Shown one piece after another: positions 27,445 through 36,976 of a stretch of DNA of 64,000 nucleotides. The stretch spans positions 91,247 through 155,246 of the forward strand of contig CALFBP010000011.1 of NCBI GenBank assembly GCA_937951625.1, in the 5' to 3' direction. Within the stretch, counting starts at the first letter, position 1, and each line of letters starts with the position of its first letter. The notes beneath the pieces are model-generated. The model worked only from the letters and a program-made list of their open reading frames with translations. It was not told the origin of the DNA and made no database searches. A program made the position numbers and the translations under genes. Source of the stretch: an uncultured Thermoguttaceae bacterium. GTDB lineage: Bacteria > Planctomycetota > Planctomycetia > Pirellulales > Thermoguttaceae.

Positions 27445-27978
27445 TTAGGGTCCTTCACGCTGGTGCATTGCCGGTTTAGCGACGGGGGGTAGGTTGTAGA
27501 CCGCCGAGGGGAAATGGTCCACCAGCCAGTGGATCAACCCCGATGCGTCCAAAAGCCCCGTAGGCCGACCCCGGTCGTCCACGATCGGCAAACGCCGATA
27601 GCCGTTACTGGACATTTTGCTGATCGCAGTTTCGACAGAGTCCGTTTGGCGGACCGTCACCGGATTGCTCGCCATGAATTCGCGGATCGGGGCGTTCAGA
27701 TCCCCGTCGGATGCCAGGAGTCGCAAGGCGTCGCGCTCCGTGAAGATTCCTACCAGACGATCCCCTTCGCAGACGAGGACCGCGCTGCGGCCGATCTCTT
27801 GCAACCGTTCTAATGCAGACCGCACCGGCGTATCGATTTGGACGCAGACTGGTTGGAGCGGCGAAGCTTGAAGGACGGTTTCCGTGTGCAGGTCGCTGCC
27901 GAGGTTCATGGGTCCGGGTCCGGTGCCTTGCCCCAACGAAAAGTGTATCCGTTTTATGATGTCGAGTGAATTACTCAA
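27445..27978 (-). CDS. CBS-domain-pair protein
   Basis: AVLVCEGDRLVGIFTERDALRLLASDG and YRRLPIVDDRGRPTGLLDASGLIHWL. Confidence 0.85.
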   Translation of the reverse strand: MSNSLDIIKRIHFSLGQGTGPGPMNLGSDLHTETVLQASPLQPVCVQIDTPVRSALERLQEIGRSAVLVCEGDRLVGIFTERDALRLLASDGDLNAPIREFMASNPVTVRQTDSVETAISKMSSNGYRRLPIVDDRGRPTGLLDASGLIHWLVDHFPSAVYNLPPVAKPAMHQREGP

Positions 27979-28027
27979 ATCGTGGGGGACGATTCAAGTC
28001 TACGACGTAATCACCAATGCCAAGGCG

Positions 28028-31000
28028 TTATTCCAGCGTGGGCCGGGCGATCAGGCCAAGCAGTTGGGCCTCACCACCCTCCTTTTCGTACACCCCATAA
28101 AACATTGAGCAGCAATCCAGCCATAAGGTGATGCGGTGAAATTCCTCTTCGGACAGTTTCACGTCGTAGTGGCCTTCTTCCAGAATCTTCGTAAGCTTCG
28201 CCGCCCGCGCTCCAAACTGGCCAGGATACGTGCGAAGATTGTTGCCGTAATCCGTGAAAGCGAAGGGCAAGAGGCTGTTGTACGAGGCATACCACTTGCG
28301 TTGAATTGGCTCGCGGGCAAGATTGATCGGCTTTTTGGGGTGCTCGGCGTGACATTTGACGCAATGGCGGTCGAGCACGGGCTGGACGAGGCGCGGGTAG
28401 CTGAAGGGGGCGGAGCCATCCACGTCGGGTTGTATCGGCGAGGGCGGGCGGAGCGTGGCCAGGGCGCGCGGGCCGCTAGCCGTCGGGGCACGGTGCGAAG
28501 GCTCGTGGCACCCCTGACAAACAAGATGCTCCCCCTTTTGTAAGTACGTCGCTGACCGCATCGACTGCACCGCCATACCTCGTTCGTCCAATGCTTGGAA
28601 AAACAACTCGCGGTTGGCCGGCACCGTGAAATGGGCCGATCCGTCTTCCTCGACCGGAACTGTGCCCAAAACATGGCGGACCGGGACGACCGAGTCGCCA
28701 GCTAAGGCGATTCGGGCCCCGGTCTCGTGGGGCGGTCCGCCCGAGGGAACCGACATCGGCAGCAGTTGCAGCACGCGCAGGCCTTTGATCTTCGTGCCCG
28801 GCGGCCAAGGCTGACGTGCGTTGTAAACATTGAGCACCGTGAGGGTCGCTTGGCCTGGCTGATCGGGGGGAACGCCCGTGCCCGGCGCATCGCGGAACGG
28901 CTGAACCACGCTCGGCGAGGCCGGCGGCTTGGGCCGCGGCTTGAGTGGAATTGGGTTTTGGCAGGCAATCTCCGGATCGCGGTATATCAGTTCCTTGTTG
29001 CCCCAAGAGTCGATGAGATAGATTCCGTAATTTCCCCGGTCTTCCCGGCCCCCTTGGAAGCCAGCTTCAGGCGTCATTCCGGGGTCGTAGACGGCCAGGT
29101 AATAATCCTCGCTCAACGGCCAGGGGGTACCGTAGGCTTGGGCCCCGCCTTGACTTTCGGGAAAGCCCACGTCCGGGGTGAGTCGCTTGACCGGACCCAT
29201 CGCATCGTCGTCCGGCGTCTGCGGATCGACGAGGATCAGCGAGCCGAACGCCTGTCCGTGGTGCGGCGCCGCCGTGGCCACAAACTTGCGCGAGTTGGGA
29301 ATCGCGCGGCAGTCAAGTTCCATGTCCGGCCGGGACTGCCGCGGAGCGAAATTCCCATGCACCGCACGCGCGTCGCGCCCGTCCAACGAGGTAATCCACG
29401 GATGATGGGCCGTGCATCCGAAACGATCCACGTAATCCCATCGAGTGTAAAGAATCCGTCCGTCGTGGGTCACGCTGGGGTGCCATTCGTTCGTCTCATG
29501 GACGCTCAGGGCGGTTATGTCGCTGCCGTCGGCCGCCATGTCGTACAACGTGTAGGTCGGACACACCCGGCCGCAACGCAAATAGCCTCCCCGTCGCTCG
29601 CTGATGAAGGCGATCCGACCGTTGGGCAGAAAGCAGGGGTCGAAATCGTTCCAAGTCCCGTCGGTCAATTGCTCCAGCCCGCTGCCGTCCACATTCACCT
29701 TGAAAATGTGGTAACAGCGGCCCTCGTGCCAGTGTCCTTGCTGGGGGTCGGTATGGTGTCGGTGGCTCTTGTCGCCCGTGCACTCGACGTAGGCGAAGAG
29801 GACCGTCTTGGCATCAAAGGACAGCTCGGGCGAGAGGAACGAACCACCATCGTGGTCCGGCCCGTGCAGATTACCCACCCCGTCGTAGGACAGCTCCGGT
29901 GGCACGTTCCCACCACCGGTCAACTTCTGCCCTTTGAGGCGTCCCCGCTCAACCACCGAATTCGCCAGAAGGTTGCGGACCTTCGGCTGGGGCCCGAACG
30001 GATCGCTCAGGACGAATAGCCCTCCGCCTGGTCGGGCCGTGATCCCGTAATATTGGTCGCACATGTGGCTGTAAATCGAGCGGTGCCGCTTCAGGAACAA
30101 AATCTCGTTGAAGTCCAATAAGGGATTTTTGAACGCGATCTTCCGCCGCACGGCACAAACCTTACGGAACAGAACCAAACGGGCGTCCGTGTCCGTGACG
30201 GGAATGTTAACGTTCTCAGCCTTCAAGCGATCCAGTTCGGCCTCTTCCTCGACGAGGTCCTGCGAGGGACCGATCCCTTGTCCCCCACGTGAAGCCAGCA
30301 ACCTCTTCACATCCTCCAGCAAGGCGGCGGTCCGCCGGACCACCACGTCGACGGGATCTCGATCCGAAGCCAGAATCAGGGCCTCGGGCCGGAAAGTCTC
30401 GGCAGCGACGCGTTCGAAGTGGGCCCGGTTGCGGAGGTCGTAACGGAGTAGGGTGAACTGCACATCCAGCTCATCCATGGGCGAGCCGTCCGGCTTGCGG
30501 AATCGCTCTTTTGGCGAGGGCGCGGCTCGGAACCGCACGCCGTCGACCAATAGCCGCAATTCCGCGATCGAGGTCCATGGTCGGCCCGCCACTTCGGTCA
30601 GCGCCCTCAGCCGCAAGTAACGCCCCTGCCGTGGCTCTGGAAACCGCACCACGTTTTCGGCGTTTGCGTGGGCAAACTTGCCCACGACTACCGGCTTGCC
30701 GAGGTTCTTTGGATCATTCCCGACATAGCACTCGTACTGACCGATCGTGCCGTTGCCCCCGCCTCGCCGGGGCAGATACGCAAATCCATCGACCGTGTAG
30801 GAGGAGCCCAAATCGACCAGAATTTCGTGCGGTGGCGGGGTTTCGTCGAAGTGGAAGTCGGTATGCCACATGGTTTCCGGGTTGCCATCCATGGCACGAA
30901 ACCCCTCGTAGCCCGGCGATTCGCTATCGACTTCAACCTTCACGGTCACCACCCGGTCGGCCCCGCTCGCAACGGCGGACAACCCGAGCAAGGTCAGCGC

Positions 31001-31030
31001 CAGTCCGGCAACAGCGATGTTCTTATGCAT
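28028..31030 (-). CDS. Secreted discoidin-like + beta-propeller + di-heme protein; hydrazine synthase alpha subunit-like architecture
   Basis: Signal peptide MHKNIAVAGLALTLLGLSAVASGA; F5/8-C-like N-terminus; TolB-like repeats (DGSGLEQLTDGTWNDFDPCFLPNGRIAFISERRGG); heme motifs CQGCH (28505-28519) and CVKCH (28349-28363). Confidence 0.75.
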   Translation of the reverse strand: MHKNIAVAGLALTLLGLSAVASGADRVVTVKVEVDSESPGYEGFRAMDGNPETMWHTDFHFDETPPPHEILVDLGSSYTVDGFAYLPRRGGGNGTIGQYECYVGNDPKNLGKPVVVGKFAHANAENVVRFPEPRQGRYLRLRALTEVAGRPWTSIAELRLLVDGVRFRAAPSPKERFRKPDGSPMDELDVQFTLLRYDLRNRAHFERVAAETFRPEALILASDRDPVDVVVRRTAALLEDVKRLLASRGGQGIGPSQDLVEEEAELDRLKAENVNIPVTDTDARLVLFRKVCAVRRKIAFKNPLLDFNEILFLKRHRSIYSHMCDQYYGITARPGGGLFVLSDPFGPQPKVRNLLANSVVERGRLKGQKLTGGGNVPPELSYDGVGNLHGPDHDGGSFLSPELSFDAKTVLFAYVECTGDKSHRHHTDPQQGHWHEGRCYHIFKVNVDGSGLEQLTDGTWNDFDPCFLPNGRIAFISERRGGYLRCGRVCPTYTLYDMAADGSDITALSVHETNEWHPSVTHDGRILYTRWDYVDRFGCTAHHPWITSLDGRDARAVHGNFAPRQSRPDMELDCRAIPNSRKFVATAAPHHGQAFGSLILVDPQTPDDDAMGPVKRLTPDVGFPESQGGAQAYGTPWPLSEDYYLAVYDPGMTPEAGFQGGREDRGNYGIYLIDSWGNKELIYRDPEIACQNPIPLKPRPKPPASPSVVQPFRDAPGTGVPPDQPGQATLTVLNVYNARQPWPPGTKIKGLRVLQLLPMSVPSGGPPHETGARIALAGDSVVPVRHVLGTVPVEEDGSAHFTVPANRELFFQALDERGMAVQSMRSATYLQKGEHLVCQGCHEPSHRAPTASGPRALATLRPPSPIQPDVDGSAPFSYPRLVQPVLDRHCVKCHAEHPKKPINLAREPIQRKWYASYNSLLPFAFTDYGNNLRTYPGQFGARAAKLTKILEEGHYDVKLSEEEFHRITLWLDCCSMFYGVYEKEGGEAQLLGLIARPTLE
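30667..30686. repeat. Perfect 20-bp near-palindrome inside a CDS
   Basis: CGTGGGCAA-AC-TTGCCCACG. Confidence 0.85.
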
Positions 31031-31407
31031 TGCGGTCTCCTTATCGGATAGGAAGCAGTATTGGCAGGACGGCCCTGGAGAGACGGAGAAAGCCCCCGAC
31101 CTTGTTGCGGGGTGGCATTCAGTATACACCTCGTGTAGGTGGAAACGACATACGGTTGCAAAAAAATGGATCGTTCGGTGCGGGACGCGGGCCGCACCTG
31201 CTTGCCCCGGCTCCGATTTCAACAGACCTCAATCTATCCAATTTGCGCGGCTTGCCTCAAAGGTCGATTCTCCGCAAACGTGCATTGACAGGGGCGGCCT
31301 TTCTTGAGTAAAAACCGCCGACTTTTCCTCGACACCTCGCGGCCTTTTGGCCAGGCGGCGAAAGTTTCCATTGCTCGAGCCTGGCCGAGGTCCTTTTCCT
31401 ATCCGCC

Positions 31408-33864
31408 ATGTCCTTGCAAGACGCCTTGAACGAATCAGCCGAGCAAACGTCCGCCGCGGCGGGGCCGGGGGGCCTTGCAGGGTGGTTAGAAGCCCCAGCG
31501 GCTTTTGTTCGGGCCCGACCCCGTTTTACGCTTGTGTTGGTCGCGGCGGCACTGCTCACGGCGGGAGGCATGGTTGCGGGTTGGGGCATCTACCGCGCGC
31601 ACAAGTTGGAACCCCTACACACCGCCGCCGCGGCCCTCGAACTGATCGACCAAGCAGATTACGAGGCGGCGAAGCAGCTCGCGGAAACCGTGGTGCAGCG
31701 AACCGAAAACTCAGCCGTGTTGGCTGCCGCTGAGTACGTGCTGGGCGTGGTGGCGTTTCAAGAGGCCGCCAAGGCCCCACGAGCCTCGCGTAAGACCTTG
31801 TTTCTCGTTGCGGCGCGGTATCTGGAAGCAGCCCTCAGCGGGGGGCTCGACGAAGACCGTCGCGGCGAGGCGTGGTGGCTGCTGGGGCGAGCCCGGTACG
31901 AGGCAGGCGAAATGGCCTCGAGCCAGGCGGCGTTCGTCCAGGCCCTCGCCGCGCAGCCGCACCGGGCCGCGGAGGTCCGGCCATTGCTTGTCGAGGCTTA
32001 CCTCCGCGACTCGCCGCCCAAACTCGCCAAGGCCCTGGAGCAAAACAAACTGATCTTGGCCGAACAGAAGCTCCCGGAATTCCAACGCGTGGCCGCCGTA
32101 CTGCAACAGGCAGAAATCCTTCTGGACATGAATAGGCCCGAGGAATGCCTGCAAGCCCTGAAGGCGGTTCCTTCCGACAGCCTCCATTTTCCGGACGCGT
32201 GCGTGTTGCAGGGCCGGGCCTTGCTTCAGCAGGCCGGAGTCCTCCAGCCCAAGGGGCCGGCGGACGGGGCGCCGTCGCCAGTCCGGGAAACGCTGCGAGC
32301 AGCCCAGGCCGCCCTGCGCGCCGCGATCCAAAATGATCCCGCCCTAGCTTCCACCGCCGCGCGTCAGGCGGCGTATCTGACGGCGGTTTGTCAAAGGGAG
32401 TTGGGCGATCCGGCGGGCGCATTGCAGCTATTTAGTCAACTGCGGGCCGCGGAATCGAACACGCCAGAACGCGTGGCTGCTGGTTTTCAGGAGGCCCAAC
32501 TGCTGCAAACTCTCCAACGCCCTGATGAAGCAGCCGCGGCCTATTGCCGCGTCTTAGAGTTGATCGGCAAACCAGAGGAGTTTCGCAATCCTTGGATGAC
32601 TCTCGCAGAACTGGGCGAGCGCGTGCGAGGAATGTTCCGTGATCTCCGCGAGGCCCGGCAATTCTCGCTCGCGTTCGAGTTGTCCCAGCGTGCCGGATCG
32701 GTCTTGCCGGAGGACCAAGTCCTCGAAATGAAGGCCGAAATCCATCGCGACTGGGGACGTGACATGTTGGTTCAATCGCAAAAGGCCGAGGCGTCGGCAT
32801 CCGCAGCGCTTGTCCGCGACGGTCGCCAACACCTCCGCCGCGCCGCACGCCATAGGCGCAGACTGTCCCAACTCCGTGTCGCCACACCCTTCTATCCAGA
32901 GGAGGTCTGGGAAAGCGCCCGCTGCGCCATGGACGGACGCGATTATCGCCTGGCCGTCGAGATGCTCGAAGAGTATATCAAGGTGGACCCTCGCGGACGC
33001 CAGCCGCAGGCACGGACCGACCTAGGGGAGGCGCTGCTTAGCCTGGACCGGATCGAGGAGGCCATCGCTGTGCTGGGCGATTGCCTTGAACGCTATCCGC
33101 GCGACGTGAACGCTCCACGTGCCCGACTCCTGACCTGTCAAGCCTATCTCGCGAAGGGCGACACGGCCGCGGCCCAACGGATGCTCGAGGCGAACTTGAG
33201 CGGCGACGTGCTCACCCCCGCCAGCCCGGAATACGAGCAGTCCCTGTTTTTGCTAGGAAGACTCTTGCACCGGCTCCGACGCTACGACGAGGCCCTGGCC
33301 TTGCTGGAGGAAGTAGTCGAGCGTTATCCCGATGCCATGCACACGATCGAAGCGCGTTATTGGGTTGCCGATTGCCATCGTCAGAAAGCACAGACGGAAA
33401 AGGAGCGGCTTCGCGCGGATCTCGTGGAGGCATCGCGGGCCGCTCGGCTCCGCCGGATCGAACAGGAGCTGAACCGCGCGATCGGCGAGTATCGGCAAAT
33501 GCAGCAGTCCTTGCTGAAACGTCAAGAGGCCGGTCCGCTCAGCGAGCAAGAATCTCTGATGCTCCGTAACAGCTATTTTTTCATCGGCAGTGCGTTTGCG
33601 GACCTGAACCAATTCGATGCGGCGGTCGAGGCCTATTCCCAAGCAATCCAGCGCTATCCTGGCTCGCCGGAAACGCTGGAGGCGTTGGTGCAATTGGCCC
33701 AGGTCCTCTATGCCTCGAACAAGCCCTCCGAAGCCCAACAGGCCGTCGACCAAGCCAGATTTCTGTTGGCCCGATTGAAACCCGACGCGCCGCTGGAAAA
33801 AACCACGATTTACGACCGATCCCAATGGGCTGCCCGGTTGGATCAGCTCACGAAGCTTCCATAA
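31408..33864 (+). CDS. Large TPR-repeat membrane-anchored protein
   Basis: N-terminal TM (FTLVLVAAALLTAGGMVAGWGIY) and many TPR-like helices (YDEALALLEEVVERYPDAMHTIEARYWVADC; FDAAVEAYSQAIQRYPGSPETLEALVQLAQVL). Confidence 0.8.
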   Translation: MSLQDALNESAEQTSAAAGPGGLAGWLEAPAAFVRARPRFTLVLVAAALLTAGGMVAGWGIYRAHKLEPLHTAAAALELIDQADYEAAKQLAETVVQRTENSAVLAAAEYVLGVVAFQEAAKAPRASRKTLFLVAARYLEAALSGGLDEDRRGEAWWLLGRARYEAGEMASSQAAFVQALAAQPHRAAEVRPLLVEAYLRDSPPKLAKALEQNKLILAEQKLPEFQRVAAVLQQAEILLDMNRPEECLQALKAVPSDSLHFPDACVLQGRALLQQAGVLQPKGPADGAPSPVRETLRAAQAALRAAIQNDPALASTAARQAAYLTAVCQRELGDPAGALQLFSQLRAAESNTPERVAAGFQEAQLLQTLQRPDEAAAAYCRVLELIGKPEEFRNPWMTLAELGERVRGMFRDLREARQFSLAFELSQRAGSVLPEDQVLEMKAEIHRDWGRDMLVQSQKAEASASAALVRDGRQHLRRAARHRRRLSQLRVATPFYPEEVWESARCAMDGRDYRLAVEMLEEYIKVDPRGRQPQARTDLGEALLSLDRIEEAIAVLGDCLERYPRDVNAPRARLLTCQAYLAKGDTAAAQRMLEANLSGDVLTPASPEYEQSLFLLGRLLHRLRRYDEALALLEEVVERYPDAMHTIEARYWVADCHRQKAQTEKERLRADLVEASRAARLRRIEQELNRAIGEYRQMQQSLLKRQEAGPLSEQESLMLRNSYFFIGSAFADLNQFDAAVEAYSQAIQRYPGSPETLEALVQLAQVLYASNKPSEAQQAVDQARFLLARLKPDAPLEKTTIYDRSQWAARLDQLTKLP

Positions 33865-33879
33865 CCGCGTCACCTTGCC

Positions 33880-34335
33880 ATGTCTACGTTCGAAACCGAC
33901 TTGCTGAGCGATCTGATCCAGCGGAAGCGAAGCTGTTTGGCGCAGCTTCGCGGCATGGCCGACAAGCAGTTGGAGTTGGCCCGCTGCGGCGCGATCACGC
34001 AACTTTTGGAATTGTTGGCGGCCAAACAGCACATCCTCCTCCACTTGCAAGAGGTGGAAAGACAGTTGGATCGCTTTCGCGGCGAGGAACCGGAGCGCCG
34101 CCGTTGGCGATCTCCGGAAAAGCGTGAACAGTGCGCCGCCGACCAGGCGGAGTGCGAGCGGCTCTTGGCCGAGATCGTGATCCAGGAAAAACGGAGCGAA
34201 CAGGAGTTGATTCGGCGGCGCGACGAGGCCGCGGCCCAATTGTCTGGCGCTGCCTGGGCGGGCCAGGCCCGGGGGGCTTATTTGGCCGAATCCTGGGGCG
34301 GCAATGGCCAGTTGGACCTTATTTCCGAGGGATAA
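33880..34335 (+). CDS. FlgN/FliT-like flagellar chaperone candidate
   Basis: Short helical coiled-coil protein (RKRSCLAQLRGMADKQLELARCGAITQLLELLAAKQHILLHLQEVERQLDRF) at the head of the flagellar cluster. Confidence 0.5.
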   Translation: MSTFETDLLSDLIQRKRSCLAQLRGMADKQLELARCGAITQLLELLAAKQHILLHLQEVERQLDRFRGEEPERRRWRSPEKREQCAADQAECERLLAEIVIQEKRSEQELIRRRDEAAAQLSGAAWAGQARGAYLAESWGGNGQLDLISEG

Positions 34336-34401
34336 GACAAACGGTTTTCCGGGATCGGCAGACCCAGTCGAGGAGCGGGAAGCAGGAGCGAAAGACGACT
34401 T

Positions 34402-35322
34402 ATGGATGAGTTGCTTTCGGAACCGATGGCCGCAGACGCGATCGTCCCGCGCCGGCAGATGAGCGGGCCAAAGAACGAGGCGATGCTAAACGACGCCTTG
34501 CGGCTCGACGCTAGCGCAGACCTCCAAACCGTGCTGGCGGCGTGGCATGGCGCCACGCTTCGCTTGGAACAGACCCACGAAGCGCTTCGCGCCGAGGTCC
34601 GCCGGCTGACCGATGAGCTTCAACAGAAAAATCGCGAATTGGCACGGAAAAATCGCCTGGCCGATTTGGGACAGATGGCCGCCCATGTCGCTCACGAGGT
34701 CCGCAACACCCTCCTGCCCGTCATGCTCTATCTTGGGCTGCTGCGTCGGCGGATCGCGGGGGATACGGCCTCCCTGGAAATTCTCGACAAAATCACAGCC
34801 GGGATGACGGCCCTCGACGCCACGGTCCACGATCTCCTGCACTTCACGTCGGATCGTGACCCGCAACGTCGTCCGTTCCCTTTGCGTCCGTTGATCGACG
34901 AAATCCTCGCTTCCTTGGCCCCACAGCTCACGGCTCAGACGGTCGCCGTGTGCGTCGAGATTCCGCCTGCCGAAACCGTCGTCGCGGATCGCGAAATGAT
35001 TCGGCGGGCCATGTTGAATCTGGTGCTCAACGCCCTGGACGCCATGCCCAAGGGAGGCCAGCTCACGATACGCTCCTCTCGTCAGGCTCACGGCATCGCG
35101 CTGGAGGTGCTAGACACCGGCCCCGGCCTCTCCAACGAAGCGCTGAGCCGGGCCTTCGAACCCTTCTATTCCACCAAGCCGGCAGGGACAGGCTTGGGAT
35201 TGGCCATTGTTTATCGCATCGCCGAGGTCCACGGGGGCCGGGTCATTGCCGACAACCACGCCCACGGAGGGGCGCGATTCACTTTGACGCTACCGGTTCT
35301 CTCTCAGGAGGCCGCCGCATGA
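34402..35322 (+). CDS. Sensor histidine kinase (FlrB/AtoS type)
   Basis: H-box MAAHVAHEVRNTLLPVMLYL; N-box LNLVLNALDAMPKGG; G-boxes DTGPGLS and GTGLGLAIVYRI. Confidence 0.9.
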   Translation: MDELLSEPMAADAIVPRRQMSGPKNEAMLNDALRLDASADLQTVLAAWHGATLRLEQTHEALRAEVRRLTDELQQKNRELARKNRLADLGQMAAHVAHEVRNTLLPVMLYLGLLRRRIAGDTASLEILDKITAGMTALDATVHDLLHFTSDRDPQRRPFPLRPLIDEILASLAPQLTAQTVAVCVEIPPAETVVADREMIRRAMLNLVLNALDAMPKGGQLTIRSSRQAHGIALEVLDTGPGLSNEALSRAFEPFYSTKPAGTGLGLAIVYRIAEVHGGRVIADNHAHGGARFTLTLPVLSQEAAA

Positions 35323-36725
35323 ACGATCGCATCGGGTCAAAAGGCATAACGGGCAGGGTGCTGGTGGTCGACGACCACCCTCAGGCCCGGGACTCCATGG
35401 CCGAGATCCTTCGCCAGGCCGGTCACGCGGTGGAGTGCTGCTCCAGCGCCGCGGAGGCCCTCGCCGCGGTCGATCGTGCCTCGTTCGACTGCATCGTGAC
35501 CGACCTCCGCATGCCCGGCATGAACGGCTTGGAGTTCATGATCCAGCTCCAGCGAAGGCAAGTTGATGCTCAAGTGGTCATGGTCACTGCGCACGCCAGC
35601 GTTGCGACGGCCGTGGAGGCCATGCGCCGCGGAGCGTTCGACTACATCGAAAAGCCGTTCCAAGTCGATCAGTTGGAGCGGTTGGTGAGTCAGGCGATCC
35701 GGCACAAGCGGCTTGTGAGCCACTCGGGCGATGGCGCCGGCGCCGCGCCCGCCATGGTCGGCGCCAGCCCCCCGATGCAGGCCCTTCGCGCGAAAATTGC
35801 CCAAGTGGCCCCGACACCCGTGACGGTGCTCATCATGGGGGAGAGCGGCACCGGAAAAGAACTCGTCGCCAGGGCTATCCACGCGGCCAGCAACCGCCGC
35901 GACAAGCCTTGGGTAAGTTTGAATTGCCCCGTCCTCTCGGTCCACCTCATGGAGAGCGAATTGTTCGGGCACCAGCGCGGGGCCTTCACCGGCGCGGATG
36001 CCCCGCGTATCGGACGGTTCGAACTGGCCGACGGCGGCACGATCCTCTTGGACGAAGTCAGCGAAATCGACCTGAATCTTCAGGCGAAACTGCTTCGGGT
36101 GCTTCAGGAGCGGGCTTTCGAGCGGGTCGGATCGAGCGAAACGATCCACGTGGACGTGCGCGTCTTGGCAACCACCAACCGTGACCTGGAAGCCGAGGTC
36201 GCCGCCGGCCGGTTCCGGCAAGACCTGTATTACCGGCTTGCCGTGGTGCCAATCCACGTGCCGCCGCTCCGCGAACGGTTGGACGACGTGCCGGCCTTGG
36301 TCGACTACTTCCTTGCCCGATCGGCCGAGCGTTTGGGACGCGAACCCGTGGTCTTGCAGCGTTCGGCGCTGGACCTGCTGCAAAACTACACTTGGCCCGG
36401 AAACGTCCGCGAGTTGGAAAACATCATCACGCGGATCAGCGTGCTCGGTTCTGCGTCGCCCGTCAGCGCGGACGAGTTGCGACGTTGGCTGGTGGCTAGC
36501 GCCCGGGCCGATCAAGCCGCTGCCCCCAACAAGGCAGCCACGGTGCCAGTCGGTTTGAGCCTCGAGGAAATGGAACGGCGGCTGATCGAGGCCACGCTCC
36601 AGCAATTCGGCGGCCATCGCGAAAAGACCGCCAAAGCCTTGGGGATCGGCGTGCGGACCTTGTCGGGCAAACTCAGACAATACGGATATGCGCCGCGGGA
36701 AAAGACCTTTTCCAAGGCGGGATGA
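35319..36725 (+). CDS. Sigma-54-dependent response regulator (FlrC/AtoC type)
   Basis: Receiver VLVVDDHPQARDSMAEIL; AAA+ GESGTGKELVARAIH; GAFTGA motif; Fis-type HTH at C-terminus; ATG overlaps the kinase stop. Confidence 0.93.
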   Translation: MNDRIGSKGITGRVLVVDDHPQARDSMAEILRQAGHAVECCSSAAEALAAVDRASFDCIVTDLRMPGMNGLEFMIQLQRRQVDAQVVMVTAHASVATAVEAMRRGAFDYIEKPFQVDQLERLVSQAIRHKRLVSHSGDGAGAAPAMVGASPPMQALRAKIAQVAPTPVTVLIMGESGTGKELVARAIHAASNRRDKPWVSLNCPVLSVHLMESELFGHQRGAFTGADAPRIGRFELADGGTILLDEVSEIDLNLQAKLLRVLQERAFERVGSSETIHVDVRVLATTNRDLEAEVAAGRFRQDLYYRLAVVPIHVPPLRERLDDVPALVDYFLARSAERLGREPVVLQRSALDLLQNYTWPGNVRELENIITRISVLGSASPVSADELRRWLVASARADQAAAPNKAATVPVGLSLEEMERRLIEATLQQFGGHREKTAKALGIGVRTLSGKLRQYGYAPREKTFSKAG

Positions 36726-36729
36726 TGAT

Positions 36730-36766
36730 CGGCAGTTTTTGCCGGAAAGAGCGGCAATGTTTGCCG
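36730..36766. promoter_or_regulatory. Two adjacent dyads, candidate enhancer-binding-protein sites
   Basis: CGGCA-GTTTT-TGCCG (36730-36744) and CGGCAA-TGT-TTGCCG (36752-36766), centres 22 bp apart. Confidence 0.55.
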
Positions 36767-36906
36767 ATGGGTGCGACGTAAAAAGTGGAGGGTGGAAATG
36801 CGAGGCGTGGGAATTGGCGTGTGATGGCGGCAAGACCGTGGAATGCCGCAAGTTGGGAAAAACGAAGAATCAACCGGGCCAAGGAAAGACCGCTTCAGTC
36901 CTCTCT

Positions 36907-36922
36907 TGGCACGAAACTTGCT
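36907..36922 (+). promoter_or_regulatory. Sigma-54 (-24/-12) promoter upstream of flgB
   Basis: TGGCAC-GAAAC-TTGCT: consensus -24 GG and -12 GC elements at canonical spacing, 55 nt before ATG 36977. Confidence 0.8.
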
Positions 36923-36976
36923 GTCCAGTCGGTTACCTCGATTTTGTCCTTGCCCAGTCGTTGGCGTTTGAACGTG

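Noticed and set aside
28727-30019. 430-aa plus-strand ORF
   Set aside because: Antisense to the well-supported HzsA-like CDS; low-complexity Arg/Val composition typical of shadow ORFs in high-GC DNA.
35337-36851. 504-aa minus-strand ORF
   Set aside because: Antisense shadow of the sigma-54 response regulator; no recognisable domain.
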